This document shows positions 37,200 through 48,202 of a stretch of 64,000 bases of DNA, piece by piece. Every line of letters starts with the position of its first letter. The stretch's first letter is position 1. Source of the DNA: Mortierella sp. BCC40632 (lineage: Eukaryota > Mortierellomycota > Mortierellomycetes > Mortierellales > Mortierellaceae); contig WAEK01000002.1 of NCBI GenBank assembly GCA_011634665.1, positions 3,180,501 through 3,244,500 on the forward strand. Reading direction: 5' to 3'. A program made the position numbers and the translations under genes. Under the pieces are notes generated by a model, which ran no database searches, was not told the DNA's origin, and was given only the letters and a program-made list of their open reading frames with translations.

Positions 37200-38244
37200 A
37201 GTTTAGAGTTTAAAAAAAAAAATCGTCTCTCAACTTTGGTTGAATGAATAGGGACTCGTGAGTAAAAATGGGGTAAACAGGAGAGAGGAGAGGAGAGGAG
37301 AGGAAATCCCACTTACCAGACTTGCTGTAGGCAAGCTTGAGTAGACCACTCAAACAGCTGTCAGCCATAGAAGGAATGTTGTAAGCACAACGTCCAATAG
37401 CCTCGATCGCCTGTGCAACAAATTCCTTGTCGGAACTCTTTACATATTCCTGAAAAAACATGAATCAATCCGTACACCACCCGCCACCATCATCAACCGA
37501 GATGAGAAATAATGGGAAGAGGAGAATGAAACTCATCAGCAAGGCGCACACTTGAATGATATGTATCCAACCAATCAATAAAAAAAAAAATGAATCCTCT
37601 ACCTGAAGCTCACGCAAGATGAAGGTAATGTTGCTGTCGGTGACGATGATGGTCAAGATCTCAAGTTTGAGATTACGGATAAAGACTGGGTCCGTGGATC
37701 GAACATAGAAATGCTGATAATACTGATCAAATACTTGAGGTCGTTGACTGGCAATGGCAACAATGTTGTTCAATACCACATATTGGATCTCACGGTGACC
37801 TCGCAACAATCGAACCAAAGGTCGTCCAAGTTTGTGTGAGTCTTCCACAGGTGCCAAATGCATATACATCTTGGCTACTGAAAGGACCACCTAGAGCGCA
37901 AGCATATACACATATAGAAAAAAGAAAAAGAAAGGGATGAACAAAAAGAGAGAAAGCGTCAGAGCGGGATTCATATAGACAAAAAAAAAAAATCAAGAGA
38001 TATTCGGATAGAAAAAAATAAAATACCTGACTATTGCGGCTCTGCAAGAGAGGAAGGGCACACTTTAACAAAAAGTAAAGGTCGGGATCCACTTCGTTGG
38101 GTTCATCATCCGAAGAATCCACAGAGCCATAAGTATGATGAGAAACATCCGAGTCATCATCCGAATAGAAAGACCTGACCACACTCTTTTGCTTTTTGGC
38201 CTTGGGAGCTGACCAAGCCCCGATGGGGTTCAAAAACTGGGTTC

Positions 38245-38317
<73 letters not shown>

Positions 38318-39801
38318 GAAAAAAAATTAGGCAGACATTCATCAGAGATTGATCAGGTTTTTAGATAGGCAGATGCCCTCGTCCAAGATAGCAGTAGCAG
38401 AGATAGAGAAAGAAAGGGGGACTAGGAAGCTGTTGTTTTTTACCTTGAATATCGAAGCAAGAGTTCCATGGCAATGATTTGGCCCCACTCATCCATATCG
38501 ATCAACATCCTGCAGAGCTTTCTGTAGACAGGGTGAATAAGATCCAGTCGGTCGGGGCAAACCTGGTTGAATGCCATCAGAACACTGCCGATCGTAAACG
38601 TCGAGTTGTCGCCCAGCATCGTACTGATAATATCAATCAATGCATCCTTTTGAGCTGGATCAAGTCTACAATGATAATACAGAGGTTAGAATACTATTCG
38701 TTTCTTACTTTTTGTCCCTCTCCATGCCAGCATTGTGGGTTTTTACTTCTTTTTCCTTTTTCCTTTTTCTAACTCTTTCTTTCTTTCTTTCTCTCAAAGG
38801 CATCTGTCCATTTAGCAATAAACAAAAACAAAAAAATAAAAGACGAGATTCACACATACTGGTAGCATTTGGGTATGGCGTGCGCGGCGATCTTCCTGAC
38901 ATAAGGTGACATGTCCGTAACACATTTTTTGATGCCCAGGATCACAATAGGACTAATGACTGGCACTCGGATTCCAGACATGACCCGAAGAGCCATTCCA
39001 CGGATAAGTTGATTCTTGTCACTGAGATCCTTTTGAAACGTATTGACAGACAACAAGGCCAGATCCTGTTCCTGCTCTGCATAACGTAAAATGTAAATGT
39101 AGACCAATTTCCGGACTTCAAGACTTGTCGAGGCCACATTCTTGACTACATCTGGGAAGAACTCGGAAACGTCTCGGCCCTTGACGTCATCATTTTTTTT
39201 TTTTTTGTATGGATAGGTTGCTCTATAAGTCAAGAGTACAAACCGGAAGAGCATCAAACGCTTTTGTTTGATCTTAAAAAATGGGAGGCGATCATCAATT
39301 TTTTTCTTTTGGAGAGATCGGTAGAAACTGAAAGAGGGGAGGAAGGGGTCTCTTACAGCGATCAGTCTCTTGAGTCCATCGAGTTTCTCCTTTTCATATC
39401 TCGAGTCGAGGTTCTTCCGGATCTCTCTATAGTGTGATAAGAACCGAAAAGAGGAGCGCTTAGTCAATGGTTCTTTTTCCTTTTTTTTTTTTTTCCAAAC
39501 TACAACCCCCCCCGGCTCTCTCTCTCTCTGTCCTAGTCTGGGTGGAGAAGAGAAGAATGCCCATCCCAATCCAAACAATTCATTCAATCCATCTCATCCA
39601 TAGGAGGTCAACTCTTGCACGTGCAAAGATGGGGGCAAGTGTTGTTGGTGGCGGTGGTTACCTGTACTTGTCCTCTGTTGTTTCCAGGAAATGTGCTTCG
39701 TTCTCGAGTCGAAAGTCGCGTGTGTTTTCTGCAATGTTGTCCTGGACCTTCTTGGACAGCTTGGCTGCGTTCGAGGTGAACGATTTGAGGTACGCGTCCA
39801 T
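35612..39801 (-). CDS. AP-3 adaptor complex subunit beta
   Basis: Ten exons were assembled: 39801-39662, 39426-39357, 39179-38860, 38665-38444, 38243-38027, 37890-37603, 37449-37317, 37153-36930, 36813-36273 and 36162-35612, about 901 aa. The first 550 residues are the HEAT-repeat adaptin trunk, with near-identity to known AP-3 beta at [36 protein letters not shown] and [17 protein letters not shown]. The C-terminus is an extreme Glu/Ser hinge of roughly 90 residues ending in RGRRSARA, with no ear domain after it. AP-3 sorts cargo from the Golgi and endosomes directly to the vacuole, and the beta chain binds dileucine cargo partners and clathrin-like coats. The start follows a CACC context and the typical [20 protein letters not shown] leader. 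The acceptor of exon 3 is uncertain: the simplest in-frame choice removes 4-5 residues compared with relatives. Confidence 0.93.
38247..38313. repeat. GA microsatellite in AP-3 beta intron 4
   Basis: An almost perfect GA tract of about 64 nt. On the coding strand it reads as CT and abuts the splice acceptor of exon 5, so it doubles as the polypyrimidine tract. Confidence 0.9.
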
Positions 39802-39809
39802 GGTGTGCT

Positions 39810-39844
<35 letters not shown>

Positions 39845-40482
39845 CTTTCTCTTGTTTCTTTTCGTTTTCCTTTTCTTCTTTAGACTGAATGACCCTTTGA
39901 CCAGAGTCCGTGATTGGGGTAGGATGGCAGAGGAGCTTTTTGTGACCCGCCTACGTGTCCAACTTTATGGGCAAGTGAAATGGTATATGCCGTAATCCTG
40001 CAGGGCTAGTCTCCTACTCCTGTTGCACGTCCCGATGTCGATAAAAAGGCTGGGGGGTAATGAGGACTCGACCAACCGAGTTTCAGGAGGGGTCTAGAGA
40101 TGGTGACCTCGTGGATGGTTCTGCCACAGAGGAGCGGATAGGAGAGGAAGGTGATGCGGTGCGGTGCGGTGCGGTGCGGGGAGGAGGAGGAGGAGGACTG
40201 AGCGACTGATGAGAAATGGGGACAGACACAGCCTGGATACCAAATACGGAAGGCAAGGGAGAGAGAGAGGAGAGAGAAGATAGAACAGAGCGGAGCCAAG
40301 TCAAAAATCATGTACGTCTAGGCAGTTTTGAGGCCATCTGTACGTGCCTCTGGCTCAGTCAGATTGAGTTGGCAACTCACGCCCCTTGAGCATAAAATTG
40401 TTGTTTTGATTTTTTTTCAGTGTTTGGGTCTCCAGCCATTGGACCAGAGAGCTCAAATACGACTAGTCAAGGTCTCTTTGCC

Positions 40483-40517
<35 letters not shown>

Positions 40518-41215
40518 CCTCTCTTCTCCCCCTACCACTTCTTCATCAAACAGGTAATCATTGCTGGACCCATCCTCCTGGCCTTTGTTTTGCTGCTGTT
40601 GTTTTTTTCTTTCTTTGTATTACTCTGCACCCCAACTGGAGTAGAGGCCAAGATTCTTTCCCCCCCCCCCCTTCCATCAGCAACAGGAATAAGAGCGAGT
40701 GTGTGAAAGAGAGAAAGAACTGGAAATCTCCATCAGTGAAAAAAAAAAAAAACGTCCTCTCGGACCAGAATCAGTGCCACAAGGACCGTCTGCACACACC
40801 CTTCTCCCCATCCTTCTCTCCTCTCTCTTTCTAATCGGTCAAGATCTCCTTCCTGGAAAGAGTCGTTCTCTCCATCGTCAACATATTTGTTTGATTCTGA
40901 TCTATCGTTCAGAACACAAAACACAGACAACTGCACTCTGACAAAAATCTGTGCTCCTGCGACCTACCACATGGTGAACGAGGGGCACAGAAACTCTGCT
41001 AGCTTCGCCGTTCACTTGGGAAAGAGAAAGAGGAGCATTATGATTTTTTTTTTTTTTCACTTTCTCCGTGGTCCCGCTTTTTTTTTTTTTTTTTTTGTGC
41101 CTTGGGCAACACGCATTCACCGAGGCCAAGAACCCCAGACTAACCCGACTGCTCTCTATTTTGTCACTCCGCCTTTTCGGAACAAATTTTTCTTTTTCTT
41201 TTGTAGTAGACAACC
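39802..41215. promoter_or_regulatory. Divergent promoter region (AP-3 beta / eIF5A)
   Basis: This 1.4-kb region lies between divergent starts. It contains a GCGGT pentamer repeat (40155-40180), T-runs of 30 or more (39817-39844 and 40485-40517), a run of C (40661-40671) and CT-rich DNA. Just before the eIF5A ATG, TTTTCTTTTGTAG followed by TAGACAACC looks like a splice acceptor, so eIF5A may have a 5' UTR intron. I found no protein-coding exon. Confidence 0.5.
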
Positions 41216-41805
41216 ATGGCTGATAACAACAACGACGAGAAGCACGACATTCAGTTCGAGTCGACCTCCTCGGGAGCCTCGTTGACCTTCCCCATGCAGT
41301 GCTCTGCTCTCCGCAAGAACGGTCACGTTGTCATCAAGGGACGTCCCTGCAAGATCGTCGACATGTCGACCTCCAAGACCGGCAAGCACGGTCACGCCAA
41401 GGTCCACTTGGTCGCCATTGACATCTTCACTGGCAAGAAGCTCGAGGATCTCTCCCCCTCGACCCACAACATGGATGTCCCCAACATCAGCCGTAACGAA
41501 TTCCAGCTCCTCAACATCGATGATGGCTTCTTGAACTTGTTGACTGCTGATGGTGGATCGAAGGATGATGTCAAGCTCCCCGAGGGTGAGCTCGGCGGAA
41601 AGATCCAGGATGACTTTGATGATGGCAAGGACGTAAGTTATCCATCTTTTTGACTCGCTTTTGATTTTTTTTTTTTTTATGGGGAAGATTCCATCGACTC
41701 ACGGTTTTCTCTTTATTCTATTTTCTTTTTTAGCTCATCATCACTGTCATTGCTGCCATGGGTGAGGAGGCCGCCATCTCTTACAAGGAGGCCCCCAAGG
41801 CCTAA
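41216..41805 (+). CDS. Translation factor eIF5A (hypusine-containing)
   Basis: Two exons, 41216-41632 and 41734-41805, give 162 aa. eIF5A promotes peptide bond formation and release, especially at proline stretches, and is the only known protein carrying hypusine. The modified loop [12 protein letters not shown] is intact, and the lysine expected to become hypusine is Lys57. The rest, [24 protein letters not shown] and the C-terminal OB fold ending ISYKEAPKA, matches eukaryotic eIF5A throughout with the usual length. The ATG sits in a strong CAACCATGGC context. Codon use is heavily biased, as expected for an abundant protein. A polyadenylation signal AATAAA follows the stop by 13 nt. The intron phase (0) and position before the last 23 codons are clear. 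Confidence 0.98.
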
Positions 41806-42067
41806 ATGGTTCATGGATTCAATAAAACCAGTTAGTTAAAAAAAACCAAACCAAACCAAACCAAATCAAACCAAATCAAAACCTTTGGGATCAACCCATC
41901 TTTCCCCACAACACGCCTTTTCACTTTCTCCACAATTAAAAATCATAGCATTGCATATTTTGTAATCTCTGGATTTTATTCTTCCTTTCTTTCCCCCGTC
42001 TATACACACGCCTCAGAGCACATCCCATAAAATATCTATGGTATTGTGATAGACATCCTTTTTCCTT

Positions 42068-42098
<31 letters not shown>

Positions 42099-43012
42099 TT
42101 GGCGTCTGGCATCATTGTAGGCACGTGAAAATCCTCTACAAATCGCTGGCTACGCCAAAGTGGACCCAACTTATGGAGACCTTTTGGCAGAAACATCACC
42201 ATGGAGGGGGAACACCAACTTTTTTTTTTTTTTTTTGAAAGCGGACATGCTGGGATTGATCTGGGTAAAAGGGAAGGGGAGGTGAGAAAAAAAAAAAAAA
42301 AAAAACAAAGTAGCCTATGTTATGTCTCACCCTGAGGCGTTGATCATGTATAAGAGAGAAAGAGAGAGAATTGTCATTGCACCATGATGAAGGAACTCTC
42401 TCCTTCCCTTTTCCTCAATAGTCGAAGGCAAAAGCTAGTACTGGATACTTTTTGTTATGAGTTTATTGTGAACACACTCTTGAGCTCTCGGTCGAGCAAG
42501 AGATGAAAAAAAGAGAGGATCTTATCTCAGTTGTCCAGCCATCTGGATCAATGAGGAAAGAAGGTAGTCATCCCAAGGACACGAAGACAATAGGGAAAAA
42601 AAAAAAGGCGGTTTTTTTTGAAAAAAAAAAAAAAAAAGAGATAGAGAGAGAGATAGAGAGAAAAGGTAGAATTTGGTGAGAGTAAAAAATGTGGAACTAA
42701 CTATCTCTCTATCCGAGGAACCAAAAAGCGAGATACAAAACAAACGAGGAGGAGAACCAGCTTCCTCCAAAAAAAAAAAAAAAAAAAAAGTCGTTCTCTC
42801 GTGGTACGGTTGGTTGGTGGTGGTGGTGGTGGAGTTATGAAGGACCCGCCCTCGTAAGATAGAAAGAAGAAGCTACTCTAATTTCCTCAATCATCCCATC
42901 TTCCACCCTCGACCCTCTTCTGTTTTTCTCTTGTCTTTGGAATCCATTGAGAGTCTTAACTCTCTCTCTCTCTCTCTCTTTCTCTCACAAAAAAAAAAAA
43001 AAAATCAACAAC
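41806..43012. other. Convergent 3' intergenic region of eIF5A and the LPMO-like gene
   Basis: The eIF5A 3' UTR begins with AATAAA at about 41820 and a CCAAA/TCAAA tandem array (41846-41882). The remaining DNA is A/T homopolymers, a GA-rich patch (42640-42665) and a GGT repeat near 42820. No coding sequence is supported. Confidence 0.55.
41846..41882 (+). repeat. Pentameric CCAAA-type tandem array
   Basis: About seven copies of CCAAA, with TCAAA variants, lie immediately downstream of the eIF5A polyadenylation signal. Confidence 0.85.
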
Positions 43013-43308
43013 TTAGAACCGATCGTTCATGTTGTTGTTAATCTCCTTCTTGTTGGGGCCAGGGCCAGCCTTGTGCTTCTCACCGTCACCGGGGAAGACC
43101 TTTCTCTTGTGGCCACTGAAGTTGTAGAGCTGGATACCCTTCCGGCGAGGCTTGACGCCGTTCTTGGCACCTGTCAGCTGAATGTCGGCGCAGTTCATGT
43201 AGAACTGAGGTACCACTGCAGCAGTCCAGGTCCAAACGAACAGGCACTGGTTCTTCTTGGTACAAGACTGAGCATTCTTGGGGATACGAACAGGCCAGAC
43301 AAAGTAGG

Positions 43309-43342
<34 letters not shown>

Positions 43343-44857
43343 TGAAAGATAGTGTGGTGAGACTCTTACTCCTTTTTTTTTTCTTTCTTCTTTTCCTAGT
43401 ACTCAAAAAAGCTACATTGCAATATTCACTTACAGTCAGGGCAGGTGCGAGTGTAACGACCGATCAAACGGAATGTCTTGCCACCATCATAAGAAAGCGA
43501 GAACTCGCACTAATTCAAAGAAGAAAGAAAGAAAGAATGTTACAAAAAAAAGAAAGAGAAAAGCAGAAAAGAAAACCAATGTCATAGAGATATCACAAGT
43601 TATCAGGGGGTGGGATGGGGTGGGGAGGGGGAGGGGAGGGAACCTTACCATTCCACCACCATGGCGAGCCTGAGCAAACTGCTTGGTGGACTTGGACAGC
43701 TTGGGCTGTTTCTGAATATCCTTGGACTTCATGGCTGAAGCATAGAATCGAACATTGATGACCTGACCGGCCTTCATCTTGGTCACAGGACCTGGAGGGT
43801 ATCCTCCGCAAGGGTAACGCATAGTCCATTTCTTATCCTTGTGGCCAATCCAAGTCTAGATTATTAAAAGAGAAAGAACGAGATTTAGCAAAAGTTTTTT
43901 TTTTTTTTTTTTTTTTTTTTTGTCAGAGTCCGTTGACCAAAAAGAATACGGGTAAACTGAATGACTAGGGAAGGGTAGAGTTGCGAGAGAGAGGGAGAGA
44001 GCGCCATGTATCGAGGTTGCACAAGCGAATGTTCCCCCCAGTCTACACTTTTTTCTTTTGCGGGATAAGTTCATGCTGCAGTAAGTGCAGAGCAATAAAA
44101 AAAAAGAGAGACGCGTGAAGAAGTAGGATAATCTGGATGGACTGATTATGAGAGAGCGAGGCGGGAGCGAGGCGAGGGAGGTGGGATGAGGTGAAGATAG
44201 GGGGAAAGAGGAGATGGTGTAGATGATCGACAATCCCAAAGCATGGTATGTTGCACCAATTCGCGACAAAAGAAAGATTGAGCAACTTACGTGGAATCTG
44301 TTGTTGTTGTTTGTTGTTGTTGTCAAAGGGAACAGGTAGGATAAACAGGTATTGTGGACAAATTCGGATAAAGTGAATCGAGGTGGAGACGTTAGTTGGG
44401 ACGTTGCGGGGTCATGGACAAGAAATGAGATGCGATGATATGAAAGGGAAAAGTCGATGAGCTAACGGTCAGAAGGAGGAAGGAGAGGGGAGGGGGGGGG
44501 GGGGAGAGAAAGGAGAAAAGAGAAGAGGTACAAGTGCTGTAATGCTGTAATAACAAATGATACATGCCCTAAGTAGAGGAAAACGTCAAATTGCAAGTTA
44601 GAAAAAAAGAAAAAGATACTCCTTGCTCCCTTCAAACTAAAAGCAATCGAGCCAAAAGGCCGCTTAAAACTGTGTCTATGACCCTCTAAAAAAACACTCT
44701 CACACACACAAAGACCGTTCAACCATCGATGGAACTTACTTCCGTTGTAGTTCTTGGACTGGATTCCACCACGAGGAGGAGGGTAAAGCAAAGCAGAGTG
44801 GGCCGAGACAGCAGCCACCAAAGCAGCAAAGAGGACGAGGAGGGCGGCAACCTTCAT
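43013..44857 (-). CDS. Secreted LPMO-like protein with a candidate copper histidine brace
   Basis: Exons: 44857-44740, a probable 7-nt microexon 44297-44291, 43855-43649, 43509-43434 and 43308-43013, about 234 aa. Residues 1-19 form a clean signal peptide ending VSA, so the mature protein begins His20-Ser, as in lytic polysaccharide monooxygenases, where the N-terminal His binds copper. A second conserved-looking His follows in FAQARHGGGMCEFSLSYDGG. The C-terminal half, WTWTAAVVPQFYMNCADIQL, matches the LPMO pattern in which an aromatic residue completes the copper site. The landmarks LYPPPRGG and YPCGGYPPGPVTKMKAGQVINV recur, as I recall, in a family common in Mucoromycota and Mortierellomycota, often labelled chitin-binding type 4. 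The likely role is oxidative cleavage of chitin or another wall polysaccharide, or copper handling. The tail is basic and low-complexity. Exon 1 plus the microexon is one base short of the frame used by exon 3, so either a base is missing or splicing is non-canonical. Confidence 0.78.
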
Positions 44858-47800
44858 TGTCGTAAAAAGCAAGTCGGAGGTGTTGAGGACAAGCGAGTGA
44901 AAAGTGGCGGGGGAAAAAAAAAGTTGACAGAGGTAGAGGAGGACGAGGACGAGGACGAGGAGATTCGACAAGGAGGAAGGTCGAAGGAAGAGGTTAGGTG
45001 GTGACGGAAAGAGGTGACAGGAGGACGGGTGCGAGGTGGAGGATAGGAAGAGGAAGGGGGTCAAGCGATGTCAATCAAGGTAAGGGGACCGATACAGAGC
45101 TCGGGTGAACGGGAAGGGAGGAGTTGGAGAGAGGAGTCGATGGTGATCGCGAAGAGACAAAGGAGACAAAGAAGACAAAAGAGAAGAGTAGAAAAAGAAA
45201 AAGAAACCAAAAAAAGGAAAGGTGAATGCGTCCGGACGGGCAGGTTTATGTACCCTGCCTTGGTAGGTAAAGACTCAACCGGTGCCATTACCTAGACTCT
45301 GAGGTAGGCCTTCTATGCATTCCTCCGACACTGTTTTTTCGAACTGATTTTCTCATCACTCAATTGCGCTGACTGGCTCAGGTAAACGCCGGTCTCCGGA
45401 AAAATACCCTAGTTAGAAAAACGGATACGTCCGATCCCCCTCCTTCAGGACGCCATAACTTTCATTTCAACTCTTTGCCTTCAGGCGTTTGCCCTCTCAC
45501 TCTTTGCCCTTGGACCTAAACTCTACTGGGATAACCCTATGAGTGATTGCCGTGTAAAATCTCGCTCCGTTCAAAGATTGCAGCCTATTTTGGGTCCGGC
45601 TTTGGGTCTTTGAAACCCTGGGCTTGACCAAATGGCTCGAAGGCGACGGGGAACCATTCAAGCCGCATCTTTTTCCGCAGGCAGAAAAAAAAAAAAAAAA
45701 AAAAAAAACAGGCGCTCCATTCCATAGAACGCGTGTTGCGCCAAGTCTGGTAAATGAGCATTCTGGCGCCATTAGACATGCATAGATGGGTCCCTCGACC
45801 CAACAGACCCCGCACTTGCTGACCCAATGCCAAAAATGTACGAGCAGGAAAAAGACGTGCAAAGACTCTCGCGGATAAAACAGTGAGTCTTGTCCTGGTC
45901 CTAATTCGCTGTCTCTGCGTGTGTGTGTGTGTGTGTGTGTGTGGAAGGTCCTTGAAATGGTGTCCTAGAGATACGCGCTAAGTGCTCTCAAGCGGAAGCT
46001 TATGTTACTAAGTTGCTAGTGTAAAAAAGCAAATGAGAGAGTCCATCTTTCCCCTATTCTCTCTCCCCCTCTCCCTCCCTACTCTCCATAACAGTCTATG
46101 CTGTGGTGCCTCGGAACTCTAAGAAGGGTTCCATTCACTTCATCTCAGATACGTACTAATCGCTCTCAACACCCACCGCCACCACCACCACTACTCACTT
46201 ACTCAACCGTCGGATGCTTTCAAAAAAAAAACATGTCCCTTTAAACTACAGCGGCATAGCCCGTAGTCGTAGCTCAGGCAGAATCCCAAGAATGGAACGC
46301 ACCAACCGAAATCGAGAAAACAAAGGGAAAGGAAAGGTGGGGGTACCAAACCGGTTACCGCTAGTGCTTTGTGAAAAAAAAAGAGAAAGAAATAAAGGAA
46401 GGAATGCCTTTTACATTCCAATGCCTTTGTTGGCGTGCTACGCCCATCCTTCAACTGTTGTGCCCCTGATCGAACCAACTCTTCTTGATGGCCAAGCGTG
46501 TCCCTCCTTCTTCTTCCTTGTGTCATGAGGTACACCAAAGCATACATTGGCGTTGAGGGCCTTGAGGGCTTTGGGGGCTTGAGTTTTCCTTGTACCTTTA
46601 TTTTCTTTTCTTTTTTCCTCAAGTCGACGTAATATAAAGACGATCACTATCCAACCTATCCCTCTTTTTTCCAACATCGCGGGTCGCTCAAATGTGCTCA
46701 AAGCAATGTATGCTAACGCATAGACAGAATGAAGAGAGGGTCTCTCAATCATTCATTTCCTCTCTGGGACCTCATCGCGGTAGCGTGTTGTGTCTAATGG
46801 TCTAATCTGTGAGCGATCCCTATTTTATCTCTTTCCTTTCTATTCCCTCCTCCCACTCGCCCTGTTCTTTGACCATAAAGTATGCAAGAGGTCTTTTCAG
46901 GTCCATGGACAGAGTAACATTCAGGAATAGCCCATTTTGCTCCGGGTCTTTACCTGTGACTCCGATGCCTCTATGCAAAGCACTGCATGCATCACTTGTC
47001 TTAGGAGCCGGCTATACGTTTTCTCTCTCGATTCCTCGAGTGTTTTTGCCCCCCGATCGAGAGGAGATAGGGACAACTCTCTTTTTTTTTCTTCTTCTTC
47101 TTCTTCCTCTTCTTCTTCTTCTTCTGTACGTTCCCAGTTCTCAACCATGTCGGGGGGTTAAACCTGCCCATTTCATTTCTCCACATTTGCTCAATAAATA
47201 ATTCTATGACAAATTTTTTTTCGAGCCCAGAACAAATTTGTTCAGTTATTGACTCGACATGGGCCCTGAAAGCTGAATTGTTTCTGTGTTTATCCCGTAG
47301 AACCTGGAAGGTGTTGTAAACTGCTAGAGTCCGAAAAGAGGGGGAGGGGGAGGAGGAAGTCTGGCCGCTTAAAAAATACCCGAGAGGTTCTTGTTTATTA
47401 TTTTATTGTTTGGGCAGACTGAACGTGCAAGCTTACCCGGTTGCTCATTGATATCCTAGGGTGGATTACCAAGAAGAGCTCACCTCTCACTCTCCCTTTC
47501 CATTCACTTTCTATCTCTTTCTCGTCACATCCTTGTTGACCCTCCCCTTGGGGTTTTTTTTTTTTTTTTTCTGCCATGGCTCAATACCTGGTAATTTGAC
47601 GAGGTCATGTTCCCTCCCTTCCCAATTTTTTTTTTCTGTCTAGTGTTAATGACATTGTTATAGAGATTATCCAACAGGGACAAAAAAATACATTAAAGTA
47701 GAGCTCTCAGTCGCGTCGAGCAGGGAGAAGAGCTCTTCTAAACCCCTTATTTGCCAGGGAAAGTAGTCTATCACATCCAACATAAAGGGGAGGAGGAGGT

Positions 47801-47943
47801 TATGTCAACTCACCCACGGATACCTCAGATATTTTTTTCCTCCAAAGCTCGGATGTTTATTAAGGTCATATCCACCAGACGCGTTTGACGATCTCCAAGT
47901 TTCTCTATCTCTCTCTCCTTCCTCTTGCTCCACTGCTTACCAG
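44858..47943. promoter_or_regulatory. Long intergenic region upstream of the LPMO-like gene
   Basis: Three kilobases without a supported gene. The first 400 bp are GA-rich on the plus strand (pyrimidine-rich on the coding strand), with a GAGGAC repeat at 44936-44965, typical of a 5' leader. A GT dinucleotide run (45918-45943), poly(A) (45686-45708) and TTC repeats (47085-47125) follow. Several frames of 60-140 codons exist on both strands but show no domain, codon bias or consistent splice sites. Confidence 0.5.
45918..45943. repeat. GT dinucleotide microsatellite
   Basis: Thirteen GT units in a row in intergenic DNA. Confidence 0.9.
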
Positions 47944-48160
47944 CTATGACCGATTTCCGTAGAGTAGCTCTGCCACATACTCGGCAATTGCAAGCGACGA
48001 GGTCAATCCTGGACTTTCAATGCCTGCCAAATTGACAAATCCTTTCCAATGTTGGATTTCAAAGTCTCGGAAGGGTTCTCCTGGTCCTGCCAATTTGGGT
48101 CTAGGAAAAAACACAAGGAGAGGAAAAAATGAGAGGAACAAAAGTGTTGGTCACTTATAT

Positions 48161-48202
<42 letters not shown>

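Noticed and set aside
45497..45862. A 121-codon minus-strand frame upstream of the LPMO-like gene
   Set aside because: It is interrupted by a poly-Phe run from poly(A) DNA, and its composition is unlike coding sequence here.
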